Shown piece by piece: positions 12,761 through 20,679 of a stretch of 54,230 nucleotides of DNA (its first letter is position 1; every line of letters begins with the position of its first letter). The notes under the pieces are model-generated. The model saw only the letters and a list, made by a program, of their open reading frames with translations, searched no databases and was not told where the DNA came from. Source of the stretch: an uncultured bacterium (GTDB lineage Bacteria; Vulcanimicrobiota; CADAWZ01); the NCBI GenBank assembly GCA_949288455.1, contig CASEKF010000045.1, positions 1 through 54,230 on the forward strand, in the 5' to 3' direction. A program made the translations under genes and the position numbers.

Positions 12761-14329
12761 ATGCAGAGCGTAGTATCTTGCATGAACGCCGTCATGCATC
12801 CGACATATTCTTTAAATTCCGCGGCGGTTTCTTCGAAGGAAGCGGATGCGCCTCTTCCTTCCGATTCTTTTTCCGTTTCTAATGAAAAAGTATTAGCCGA
12901 TTCGATTATGAAAGAGCTTAAGTCTGATTCTTCTCGCATTTTGGATGAGAAAACCGTAGCTTTTCCTGATAATTACGGCAGAATAACCCATCTGGCCCTT
13001 CAATTAAGCGATTACGCTTCAGGCTCGATCAGAAAAGATATGCTTAACGCGTATAAGATACTTTTTACCGAAATGGAACCGGACACTAAATTTACGGTTG
13101 TGGTTGGTTCTGACAAAGACAGGCGGGACGTGGAAAACATGATGAAACAGGCCTCCGTTCCGAATCCTGAGAGGATCGAATTTATACAGCCCGATAATTT
13201 GGATCTTACAGTATGGGCGAGAGATCAAATGATAGGCATGTATTTTCCCGAAGACGATTCCAAGACGGCTATTACTAACCAGAGCATGCTTCATAATTGG
13301 CATGCCGACGACGAACAGGTTCCTCAATATATCGCCGGAAAATATGATTCCATAGAGCTTGACAGAGATAAAAGAATCGTTACGGACGGAGGAGAAGTAG
13401 TGTCGAACAGGGGCGAAACCTTTATAGGAGGTTTCTCGCTTATGGCTACGGCTAAAAAGCTGAAAGGATTAGCCGAGAAAAATCCTGATTTTTTCAAGCA
13501 GATTCAGGATTATGCAAAAGAAACAATGGGCGTTAATATAAAGTTGAGCGAAAGCGAAAATCCTTTTTCTTTCGACTTAATTCCAAAAGAAGAAGGTTCT
13601 CTTCTTCATGAACAGCCTTATTTTATAGCTGATAATCCCGAGTACAAAAAACAGAACTTAAAACCCGGAGAAATGGCTGAAGACGAAATGTGGCTGAAAG
13701 TCGCTCATGAATTGTTTGAAAAACAGTTCGGACAAAAAGTCACCGTTATGGGAATGGACGATCCTTCTACTCCCAGAATAGAAGGCCCGGCTAACGATCA
13801 TTTGGATATGGGGCTGACTCCTCTGGATGAAAATACGATGTGCGTAGCGGATCCTTCTTTAGCTAAAAGAGCTTTCGCCTCTATGAGTTCGGAAAGAAGA
13901 AGCGAAGTCGCGCAATATCTGTCGTCTGTTGCGGGCGAGCGTTATTCCGGCTCGGATCTCCTTAAAATGGAAAGTTCCAGATATTATCCTAATCAACAGC
14001 AGGATTTTGACGCTTATGCCGAAAAATTGGAAAAATCAGGCTATAGAGTCGTAAGAGTCCCCTATGCGGAACCGGGATGGGGAACTCCAAATATATCTTT
14101 TAACAACTGTCTTATGGAGCGATTTAAAAAGGAAGACGGCTCTGAGGTAAAAAGAATTTTTCTCCCCGTATACGGTATAGACGAGCTGGATAATCTCGCC
14201 ATCTCGACGTACGAAAAAGAAGGTTATGAAGTTCATCCCATGCCTCTTGCGAATCTTGCCACCAGGAAAGGCGCGTTAAGATGTATGTCTCAATGGCTTG
14301 ATAAAGATCAGCACCTGGCGAAGTTTTAA
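12761..14329 (+). CDS. Guanidino-modifying enzyme family protein (arginine/agmatine/peptidylarginine deiminase-like)
   Basis: A 522-residue protein with the catalytic signatures of the deiminase/amidinotransferase (pentein) superfamily. VWARDQ (151-156) corresponds to the Arg-Asp substrate loop, DGGE (209-212) to the conserved turn, DHLDM (346-350) to the His-x-Asp pair, and GALRCMSQ (504-511) puts a Cys508 nucleophile near the C-terminus. Family members hydrolyse or transfer the guanidino group of arginine, agmatine or protein arginine. The protein is longer than arginine deiminase (about 400) and carries an N-terminal extension of about 75 residues rich in Ser, Ala and Met that is not a classical signal peptide. 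Substrate is unknown. It has its own promoter and an AAGGAGG SD. No ornithine carbamoyltransferase or carbamate kinase partner lies nearby. Confidence 0.75.
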   Translation: MQSVVSCMNAVMHPTYSLNSAAVSSKEADAPLPSDSFSVSNEKVLADSIMKELKSDSSRILDEKTVAFPDNYGRITHLALQLSDYASGSIRKDMLNAYKILFTEMEPDTKFTVVVGSDKDRRDVENMMKQASVPNPERIEFIQPDNLDLTVWARDQMIGMYFPEDDSKTAITNQSMLHNWHADDEQVPQYIAGKYDSIELDRDKRIVTDGGEVVSNRGETFIGGFSLMATAKKLKGLAEKNPDFFKQIQDYAKETMGVNIKLSESENPFSFDLIPKEEGSLLHEQPYFIADNPEYKKQNLKPGEMAEDEMWLKVAHELFEKQFGQKVTVMGMDDPSTPRIEGPANDHLDMGLTPLDENTMCVADPSLAKRAFASMSSERRSEVAQYLSSVAGERYSGSDLLKMESSRYYPNQQQDFDAYAEKLEKSGYRVVRVPYAEPGWGTPNISFNNCLMERFKKEDGSEVKRIFLPVYGIDELDNLAISTYEKEGYEVHPMPLANLATRKGALRCMSQWLDKDQHLAKF

Positions 14330-14392
14330 TATTAGCAGATTCTCGTCATTGTACGTAAGCGTAAACGTGAAAAAAAATTAACAAAAGTTTCA

Positions 14393-14422
14393 TTGAATTT
14401 AGATTTTTGTTTATGCTATAAT
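14393..14422 (+). promoter_or_regulatory. Sigma70-type promoter for the repeat/coiled-coil protein
   Basis: TTGAAT (14393-14398) and a perfect TATAAT (14417-14422) are 18 bases apart, upstream of the orphan gene starting at 14484. The transcribed leader can form a short hairpin from CTTTG (14443) to CAAAG (about 14464), just before the SD. Confidence 0.65.
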
Positions 14423-14483
14423 ATACCTAAGAATATTTTATGCTTTGTTGTTTGCAGCAAAGCGTAAGCGAGGAGTTGAAATT

Positions 14484-16172
14484 ATGTCTAATGTCTATAA
14501 TAATGCGTTTTCTACAAATAATTTTAACACCGGTAATTATTTGATTTCCGCTGTGCCTGTAGGAATGGTTCCGGATCAAGCTATGTCTATACCTATGCTT
14601 GCTCCTCAGCAGACTTCTTCCGTCTCCGAGGTTCCGGCTTCGGCGGAAGCCGCTGAGGCGGAAATCGCTTCGGCAGAGGTTCAGGAAGAATCTGTATACA
14701 GCGTACGTTCCGACGATTCGTCTGCCTATTCTAATTATAATCGCTACGGTCACAGCCGTTATCATCATTGCCGCTGTCATCATCATAATATGTCGCATAA
14801 TCATGAATATCAAACGACTCATGCAGGAGCTTTTGCCGCTTATATGGGACAGATTAACGGTTCGTTTTCTCTTATGGGGATGAACGGAAATATGTTCCTT
14901 TACGGAGATATGAGCTTTTACGGCAATATGGGTATGTATGGCAATATGGGTATGTCTACGTATCCCGACGGCGGTATGTACGGCAATATGGATATGGGCA
15001 TGTACGGCAATATGGGGCAATATATGAATATGCCCTTCTGCTGTTCTTCGGGTTATCCCGGTATTCAAAACGTATCTTTACTTGACAATATTATGCAGAG
15101 ATACGGCGGTTCTTCTTCTTCCGCTTCCATAGATCTTTCTTCTCCTGAAGCTATCTCGTCGTTCTCTTTTCCGGGTTTATCTGACTCTGCGACGAGTTCG
15201 GCCGCTTATGAATTCTTGACTACCGGACAGCTGCCGCAGCTCTCCGGTTCCAGATCTGAAATTATGAATCAGCTTAATTCAATGCTGGAAGGCCTTAACG
15301 GACTAAAGTCGGAATTAGGCTCAAACATTGGACAGATAGAACAGCAAATCGCCACTTTAACGGAACATTTGGAAGCTCTTCGTCAGGAAGAACGTCAGCT
15401 TGAATCTGTCAAGCATTCTAAAGAGAAAGAAAAAAATCAAATTACAAAAGACCAGGAGAAGCAGACAAATCTTCAAAACGACTTGAATAACGAGGCGGCT
15501 AAGCTGCAGCAGACGAATACGGAGTTGAATTCGAGTATTTCCGCGCTTCAGACGTCTATCGAAACTCAAAAGACAACTTTGGAAGGTTTGAAGTCCGCTT
15601 CTTTGGCCGCTCTCGAGCCTACCGCTCAGGCTGCCATTCAGTCTCAGATAGCGGCGTTGGAAACGTCCATCGCGGCTAATCAAACTATGCTTCAGCAGCA
15701 GCAAGCTCAGCTTCAGCAGGTAGAAGCGCAGCAACAGACGAATCAGCGGCAGCTTGAACAGGTCGCTCAATCTCTTTCACAGCTGAGCGCTAAGCTTCAA
15801 ACGGTAAACGAAGAGCTTGAGCAAATCGATTCTCAGCTTTCTACCGTAAAAGAAGAGATTTCTCTTCTTACTCAGAAAGTAAACGAAGGTTTAAATATTG
15901 TCGTTGAGAGAAAAACTGAGAACTCTATGCTGGGAGCCAGGACGAATCAGGCCTCGCAGCTTCAGAATATTTATCAAGGCGCGTTCTCGTATCCTCAGCA
16001 GCCTACGGAGCCTTCTTACTCTCTTGGATTGAACGATCTTATGTATTCCAACGTTTCGCTTAATACGGATATGTACGGTTCCTCTTCTAAGAATTGGACG
16101 CTTCCGCTTCTTGGAGGCGGTATCTTATCCTTTGCCGGCGGTATTTTCGGAGGAGGAAACTCTATTTTCTAG
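14484..16172 (+). CDS. Orphan His-rich, Met/Gly/Tyr-repeat and coiled-coil protein
   Basis: A 562-residue protein with no family I recognise. I use the ATG at 14484 because GAGGAG lies just upstream; the frame is open to 14445 without an SD. Visible regions in order: a low-complexity Asn/Ser/Ala N-terminus; a His/Tyr cluster at about 90-113 with at least ten His and two Cys, able to bind metal; a block at about 120-185 with repeated MYGNMGM-like units; a Ser-rich linker; a long Gln/Leu/Glu coiled coil at about 260-480; and a Gly-rich, hydrophobic C-terminal end. There is no signal peptide. It could be a structural filament or surface-attachment protein, but that is inference. It has its own promoter and a terminator. 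Confidence 0.75.
   Translation: MSNVYNNAFSTNNFNTGNYLISAVPVGMVPDQAMSIPMLAPQQTSSVSEVPASAEAAEAEIASAEVQEESVYSVRSDDSSAYSNYNRYGHSRYHHCRCHHHNMSHNHEYQTTHAGAFAAYMGQINGSFSLMGMNGNMFLYGDMSFYGNMGMYGNMGMSTYPDGGMYGNMDMGMYGNMGQYMNMPFCCSSGYPGIQNVSLLDNIMQRYGGSSSSASIDLSSPEAISSFSFPGLSDSATSSAAYEFLTTGQLPQLSGSRSEIMNQLNSMLEGLNGLKSELGSNIGQIEQQIATLTEHLEALRQEERQLESVKHSKEKEKNQITKDQEKQTNLQNDLNNEAAKLQQTNTELNSSISALQTSIETQKTTLEGLKSASLAALEPTAQAAIQSQIAALETSIAANQTMLQQQQAQLQQVEAQQQTNQRQLEQVAQSLSQLSAKLQTVNEELEQIDSQLSTVKEEISLLTQKVNEGLNIVVERKTENSMLGARTNQASQLQNIYQGAFSYPQQPTEPSYSLGLNDLMYSNVSLNTDMYGSSSKNWTLPLLGGGILSFAGGIFGGGNSIF
14901..15033 (+). repeat. In-gene repeat encoding Met/Tyr/Gly/Asn units
   Basis: Within the orphan gene, TACGGCAATATGGG-like units recur about six times in roughly 130 bases, sometimes back to back and sometimes with spacers. 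They encode Tyr-Gly-Asn-Met-Gly-Met. The near identity of adjacent DNA copies suggests recent slippage or unequal crossover. Confidence 0.7.
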
Positions 16173-16206
16173 GACTTGAAAGCGCCTGTTAATTGAGAGT
16201 TTATAG

Positions 16207-16256
16207 TTTTAAATAATATAAAGGAGGCGTGTTAGCCTCCTTTATATTATTTAAAA
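16207..16256. terminator. Perfect 22-bp palindromic terminator
   Basis: Bases 16207-16228 are exactly complementary to 16235-16256, with a six-base loop. The upper stem is GGAGGC/GCCTCC and the lower stem is AT-only, so one strand ends in a T-rich tail in either direction. It lies 35 bases after the orphan gene stop. The stem includes an AAAGGAGG SD-like sequence, but it is about 45 bases from the next ATG and would be sequestered, so it is not that gene's ribosome site. Confidence 0.8.
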
Positions 16257-16269
16257 CGTAAAAATTGTT

Positions 16270-17088
16270 ATGAAAGATTTTTTTTGCGTTAAGAACAATA
16301 TAAAAGTTTTTAAATTCTCGTCTATAGAAACTCTTGATCTCGTCGAACATTTTTATACTTCGCGCCATGGCGGAGCCAGTTCGTCTCCTTATGATTCTCT
16401 CAATTTAGGTTTAAATTCTGCCGATTGTCCTGAGAATATAACGGAGAACAAACGGCTTTTTTTTGAAGCGTTCGGCATTTATCCTCAGGAAAGCGTGACT
16501 TTAGAGCATAAAGACGTAATTTTTAAAGCCGAAGTTCCGGAGGATCTTAAATCTAGACCTTGCGCCGACGCGGTTATTACAAATTCGCCCGGATTGCCTC
16601 TCGTAATTTGCTATGCGGATTGCGTTGGAATTTTTGTCGTGGATCCCGTAAAGAAAGCTATCTCTTTAATTCATGCAGGTTGGAGAGGCACGTTGCTTAA
16701 CATAGCCTTTAAGGCGGTTAAAGCGTTAGTTGAAAATTACGGATCTTCTCCGGGAGACTGTATCGCCGGAATAGCTCCTTCTATAGGCCCCTGTTGCTTT
16801 TATACGGACGAAGATGTCGCTTTGTCTTTTTTTGAGTCGTTTTCAAAGGATTATCCCGACGGCGTAGGGAAAAGATTAAAAGAGTCGGTCGTTAAGCTCT
16901 CTGTCTCCGAAAAATATTCCGTAAATCTTTGGAGTATAAATAAAATTCAACTTGAATACGCCGGTTTAAAGGAGAAAAATATTTCTATTTCTTCTTTATG
17001 TACTTCATGCAGGCGGGATTTATTTTATTCTTATAGAAGAGATAGTAGAGTTACAGGCAGAATGGCCGGCATTATAATGTTAAAATAA
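16270..17088 (+). CDS. pgeF: Purine nucleoside phosphorylase / laccase-domain protein (YfiH family)
   Basis: A 272-residue member of the YfiH/PgeF family. These proteins bind zinc, act on purine nucleosides, and in E. coli remove mis-incorporated residues from peptidoglycan precursors. Signatures are RHGGASSSPYDSLNLG near residues 34-49, a conserved His in the LEHKDV segment, the metal-binding ICYADCVG and LIHAGWRGT motifs, and the terminal SCRRDLFYSYRRD. Length is typical. Many family members start this region with QVHG; here it reads LEHKD, which keeps the His. The gene follows a strong terminator and has no obvious SD close to its ATG, so expression may be low or may come from read-through. 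The two-component genes start 58 bases downstream. Confidence 0.88.
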   Translation: MKDFFCVKNNIKVFKFSSIETLDLVEHFYTSRHGGASSSPYDSLNLGLNSADCPENITENKRLFFEAFGIYPQESVTLEHKDVIFKAEVPEDLKSRPCADAVITNSPGLPLVICYADCVGIFVVDPVKKAISLIHAGWRGTLLNIAFKAVKALVENYGSSPGDCIAGIAPSIGPCCFYTDEDVALSFFESFSKDYPDGVGKRLKESVVKLSVSEKYSVNLWSINKIQLEYAGLKEKNISISSLCTSCRRDLFYSYRRDSRVTGRMAGIIMLK

Positions 17089-17146
17089 AACTTTAAATTC
17101 TCTACTCGTCTCTTGTTAGCGGACAAAATTCTAAAGGAAGAAAAAA

Positions 17147-17842
17147 ATGGCTGAAGAGAAAATTCTTGTTGTCGACGATGAAAAAAATATCGTCGAGTTA
17201 TTAAAATACAATCTTGAAAAGGAAGGGTACGAAGTCATATGCGCCTACGACGGTTTTGAAGCCGTAAGCGTCGCCCGCCAGGAGCGCCCGGATTTGATTA
17301 TTTTAGATATAATGCTTCCGGGGCAAGGCGGTCTTGAAGTATGCAGAATCATACGCAAGGAAACTAAAATCCCTATTATTATGGCTACTGCGAAATGCGA
17401 GGAAATAGATAAAATTTTGGGGCTTGAGCTGGGAGCGGACGATTATGTTACAAAGCCCTTCTCGCCTCGCGAACTGGTAGCCAGAGTCAAAGCCGTATTA
17501 AGGCGCACGAGTTCTAAAGTCGATGAGAAGGACGAACTTGTTTTTGAAGATTTAACTTTGAACTTAATGAAGCATGAAGTCAGATTAAAAGGCCAGGAAG
17601 TCGATTTAAAGCCTAAAGAGTTTGATTTGCTTAAGCTGCTGACTACAAATCCCGGAAAAGTTTTTACAAGAGATTTTCTGCTAGAGCAGTTGTGGGGATA
17701 CGATTACCTTGGAGATACAAGAACGGTAGACGTTCATATGAGAAGATTGAGACAGAAAATAGAGGAAGATCCGGCAAATCCTCGTTTTTTAAGAACTGTT
17801 CATGGAATAGGTTATAAGTTCCAATTTGAGGCTAGAGATTAA
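17147..17842 (+). CDS. OmpR/PhoB-family response regulator
   Basis: A 231-residue two-domain regulator. The receiver domain has the acidic pair in VVDDEK, the phosphorylated Asp in LIILDIMLPG (near residue 53) and the conserved Lys in DYVTKPFSPRE. The C-terminal winged helix (about 130-228) has the signature DVHMRRLRQKIEEDP and ends at HGIGYKF, as in PhoB, PhoP and WalR. It would bind tandem promoter repeats when phosphorylated. The stop overlaps the next gene's ATG (TAATG), so it is translationally coupled to the kinase downstream. The kinase's PAS arrangement suggests a PhoB/PhoR- or WalR-like pair, but no pst or phosphatase genes are nearby to settle the signal. Confidence 0.95.
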   Translation: MAEEKILVVDDEKNIVELLKYNLEKEGYEVICAYDGFEAVSVARQERPDLIILDIMLPGQGGLEVCRIIRKETKIPIIMATAKCEEIDKILGLELGADDYVTKPFSPRELVARVKAVLRRTSSKVDEKDELVFEDLTLNLMKHEVRLKGQEVDLKPKEFDLLKLLTTNPGKVFTRDFLLEQLWGYDYLGDTRTVDVHMRRLRQKIEEDPANPRFLRTVHGIGYKFQFEARD

Positions 17843-18906
17843 TGGCCAGAAGGACGGAAATCTGTTTTCAGGAAATCCTTACGGAGCATATGGACGACGC
17901 GGCTTTCGCAATCGATAAGACCGGAGAAATTAAATTGTTTAATACGGCGGCCGGCGCGCTTTTCGGCGTTTCTCGGGACGTCGCTTTGAATAAAAAAATT
18001 TGGGACGTTATAAAAATTCAAGAATTGAATAGGCTTATTTTAGACGCCGCAAGAAATCAGGAATCTTCAAAAATAGAAAAAGTGGTCATTATAGGTCAGA
18101 AGATTCCTTTTCTTATAAAAATTTTTCCGGCCGCCTCCAAATCTATGCGGCGTTTCGGCGCCGTGGCTATTATGAAAAACCTGGGGGAATACGCAAGGAT
18201 AGAAGAAGCTCTCACAAATTACGTCGACGACATTTCGCATGAATTGAAAGCTCCTTTGACGGCGATTAAAGGTTATGTCGAGACTCTTTTGGACGAGTCT
18301 TATTTTACGGATCCGGACGTTAATAGAAAATTCCTTCAAATAATAAACGAAGAGACGAATCGTATGACCAGAATGATCGTGTCTATGCTCGATTCTTCCA
18401 GAGGTTCGGAAACTAAGAAAGACCGTTCGTCCGCAAATTTGGTAGAAGTAAGCAAAGTTCTTAAATGCGCCGTCGATTTGTTTGCAGGCGTAGCCATTCG
18501 GAAAAATATAGAAATGATTGTCGATATGGCAGATAATCTGCCGTATATTTTAGCCGACGAAGATTCTTTGCAGCAAATTTTTGTCAATCTTCTTGACAAC
18601 GCTTTAAAATTTACCGGCGTTAAAAAATCCGGAAAAATTAATATTACGGCTTTTCCTGACGGAAAAGTTATAAAAGTTCGTATAGTCGACACCGGCATAG
18701 GAATTTCTGCCGAACATCTTCCTTTCGTTTTTGATCGTTTCTATAGAGTGACTGAAGGCGACGCGGCTTTGTTAGGAGGAACAGGCATAGGTTTATCTAT
18801 CGTTAAAAAACTTTTGGACGATATATCGGGAACTATAAAAATATCGAGCGAATTAGGAGCAGGAACTTCGGTAACGGTTATTTTTCCCGCGTTTTTAAAA
18901 CATTAG
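17842..18906 (+). CDS. PAS-domain sensor histidine kinase
   Basis: A 354-residue kinase translationally coupled to the response regulator. Residues about 10-110 look like a PAS domain (FAIDKTGEIKLFNTAAGALF). The dimerisation helix follows with the phospho-acceptor His in DDISHELKAPLTAIKGY, and the ATPase domain has N, G1 and G2 boxes (VNLLDNALKF, VRIVDTGIGI, GGTGIGLSIVKK). There is no membrane segment, so the protein appears soluble and should sense a cytoplasmic cue or a partner. PhoR relatives normally have an N-terminal membrane anchor, which is missing here. The first in-frame ATG overlaps the regulator stop, which fixes the start. Confidence 0.93.
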   Translation: MARRTEICFQEILTEHMDDAAFAIDKTGEIKLFNTAAGALFGVSRDVALNKKIWDVIKIQELNRLILDAARNQESSKIEKVVIIGQKIPFLIKIFPAASKSMRRFGAVAIMKNLGEYARIEEALTNYVDDISHELKAPLTAIKGYVETLLDESYFTDPDVNRKFLQIINEETNRMTRMIVSMLDSSRGSETKKDRSSANLVEVSKVLKCAVDLFAGVAIRKNIEMIVDMADNLPYILADEDSLQQIFVNLLDNALKFTGVKKSGKINITAFPDGKVIKVRIVDTGIGISAEHLPFVFDRFYRVTEGDAALLGGTGIGLSIVKKLLDDISGTIKISSELGAGTSVTVIFPAFLKH

Positions 18907-18925
18907 AGTTAGCTGAGAGGTAAAG

Positions 18926-20113
18926 ATGAATATTTCGGATTTAACCGACGGAGCTCTCGCTTCTTTTGTAGAAAACAAAATGCAGGCCTCTTTGTCGAAT
19001 ATGAAAGAAGTTGGATACCTTTATTTTGAAGTTTCCAACGTTTCCGCAATTCTCAAAACTTTTAACAAAGAAGAACTGGACACGCTGATAGATAGGTTGA
19101 AAGCGGATATAAAGGGATATCAGGGAAGGCTTTTCAGAGAAGACGACGCGTTTTTTGTCGATCCTGCGTCTCCTTACAGGTTCGTTCTTTTTTTATTTTC
19201 TCCGCCAAGACATAAAGACAGTTTTACGGAGACGGATCTTAAGCTTGTTTCTACGAGAATTCTATATAGGTTCGATCTGTTTTTGCAGGAAGAGTGCGGT
19301 TATCGGGAAATTGCCGAACATGTTCAGTTTGACGGCGGATATGTCGCGTTGCGTAACGATTATAAATTTCGTTTTGATTTTCTTTTATACATAGCTTATA
19401 AACATGCTTCTTATCTTTCTCGTCAAAGAAAAGTAATCGCTTCGTTGCTTTCCAACGTATCTCATGAATTGAGAACTCCTCTTACATGTATAAAGGGATA
19501 TGCCGAATCTCTTCTCGAAGGAGCTATGGAAAACAAAGAGCTGTGCGGCAAATTTATAACTATAATCAGCGAGGAAACTCAAAGATTAGAGCGTTTAATT
19601 AATAATCTGCTTGACATATCTACTATAGATTCAAGACAGGTTCAGATGAAAACGCAGGAAACCGATCTTTGCGAGCTTATTAAAAGCGTATGCGATATTA
19701 TGAAGCCCGTAGCTGTAAGGACTGGTTTTAAGCTTGTTATGAACTTATGCGAGCCTTCCGTTATAGCGGAAGTAGACGAGGATAGGATAAAGCAGCTGCT
19801 TATAATCTTAATTGACAATTCTCTGAAATATGCCGATGCGGATACTTCTATCCTGGTTTCTCTAGAAAAAGCGGCTGGTTTTTATATTTTGAGCGTAGAG
19901 GATCATGGAAGGGGTATTTCCTGCGGAGAAATGGACAAGGTTTTCGAACGTTTTTACCGTTGCAACGGCGATACCCCTCAGAAGAAAGGATGCGGCTTAG
20001 GCTTGTCTCTCGCTAAATTTATAGCCGAGGCCCATGGAGGAAGTATAGAAATTGATAAAAATTATCGGGATGGATGTAGAGTAGTCGTTAAAATTCCTAT
20101 AGAAGAATTTTAA
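18926..20113 (+). CDS. Second sensor histidine kinase with novel N-terminal region
   Basis: A 395-residue kinase directly after the first, with the His box SNVSHELRTPLTCIKGY (near residue 177) and ATPase boxes LIDNSLKYA, VEDHGRGIS and GCGLGLSLAKF. The N-terminal 165 residues are charged and predicted soluble, with no membrane helix. They carry no PAS motif I can recognise, though the segment LYFEVSNVSAILKTFNKEELD faintly resembles a degenerate GGDEF/cyclase-like fold. An SD (GAGAGG) sits upstream. Two kinases behind one regulator suggest that they share it, or that one tunes the other. The downstream gene is on the opposite strand. Confidence 0.9.
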   Translation: MNISDLTDGALASFVENKMQASLSNMKEVGYLYFEVSNVSAILKTFNKEELDTLIDRLKADIKGYQGRLFREDDAFFVDPASPYRFVLFLFSPPRHKDSFTETDLKLVSTRILYRFDLFLQEECGYREIAEHVQFDGGYVALRNDYKFRFDFLLYIAYKHASYLSRQRKVIASLLSNVSHELRTPLTCIKGYAESLLEGAMENKELCGKFITIISEETQRLERLINNLLDISTIDSRQVQMKTQETDLCELIKSVCDIMKPVAVRTGFKLVMNLCEPSVIAEVDEDRIKQLLIILIDNSLKYADADTSILVSLEKAAGFYILSVEDHGRGISCGEMDKVFERFYRCNGDTPQKKGCGLGLSLAKFIAEAHGGSIEIDKNYRDGCRVVVKIPIEEF

Positions 20114-20118
20114 AACTG

Positions 20119-20382
20119 TTATTTGAGTTCGTCTTCAAAGTATTTGTCTTCTTTTATTGGAGCAAAGTTCCTAAGTCTTCCCGAGTCTTTTTCCGGAGGA
20201 TCTACGTAGACTATATTTTTTTTGTAGGCGTTTTTATCCGGTTCTTTTAGAATATCGCTTAGATTCGGATTTGACGAGATGTAAGCCGCCGTTTCCTTCA
20301 ACGTGTTAGCGGGATCGAAATAATATAAGTTGCCTTCTTTGTCGTTTATCGCAAGCAATCCTCTTTTTGTAAGGTATATCAT
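20119..20382 (-). CDS. Small protein of unknown function
   Basis: An 87-residue reading from the ATG at 20382. It begins MIYLTKRGLLAINDKEGN and is rich in Asp, Lys and Pro at the end, with no membrane segment and no family I recognise. The same frame stays open upstream to an ATG at 20589 (156 residues) and, without any start codon, to about 20663. The extra N-terminal stretch has no SD and less native-looking codon use, whereas GGAAAG lies nine bases before the shorter start, so I prefer that. The gene converges with the second kinase; its stop lies six bases beyond that gene's end. Confidence 0.45.
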   Translation of the reverse strand: MIYLTKRGLLAINDKEGNLYYFDPANTLKETAAYISSNPNLSDILKEPDKNAYKKNIVYVDPPEKDSGRLRNFAPIKEDKYFEDELK

Positions 20383-20679
20383 AACAATTTTCTTTCCAGA
20401 CAGTAAATTTATAAATATATAAGAAAAATTCAATTTTCCCCTGTTTTTTCCTTTTCTTTTATGTATCGGATAGCCGGCAAAACCCCCCGGTTTCAGCAAA
20501 GGGGATATAATGTCGGTCAAAAATAAAGCTGAGCCAAGGGCATTCGGAAACGGTATAATACGGCTTTGAGAGGCCGCCGCGTAAATCATTTGAACGCCGA
20601 GAATGCCTAGCGTATTTAACTGGCTGTTGAAGCAGGAATCTTTCTGATTTAGCCGCGGGGAATATCAATCGAGGTTTTT
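20383..20679. other. Intergenic stretch with ambiguous coding status
   Basis: About 300 bases between the minus-strand small gene and the plus-strand glycosyltransferase. On the minus strand it could encode an N-terminal extension of the small gene. On the plus strand it holds GC-rich hairpin-prone sequence around 20475-20510 and 20560-20585. I see no tRNA or recognised riboswitch. The promoter for the glycosyltransferase gene should be here but is not obvious. Confidence 0.35.

Noticed and set aside
14427-15068. Antisense frame of 213 residues, very rich in His and Ile
   Set aside because: It is the shadow of the Met/Tyr/Gly repeat and His region of the sense gene. The sense gene has promoter, SD and terminator, so the antisense frame is an artefact of composition.
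20475-20520. Sequence resembling parts of a cyclic-di-GMP (GEMM) riboswitch
   Set aside because: GGCAAAACC and CAGCAAAGGGG are suggestive, but the conserved ACGCAAAGCC core and tetraloop receptor are missing, and the orientation relative to genes is unclear.
20383-20589. Longer N-terminus for the small minus-strand protein
   Set aside because: Open frame but no SD at the ATG at 20589, and codon use looks unlike neighbours. A better SD lies before the ATG at 20382. I cannot exclude the longer form.
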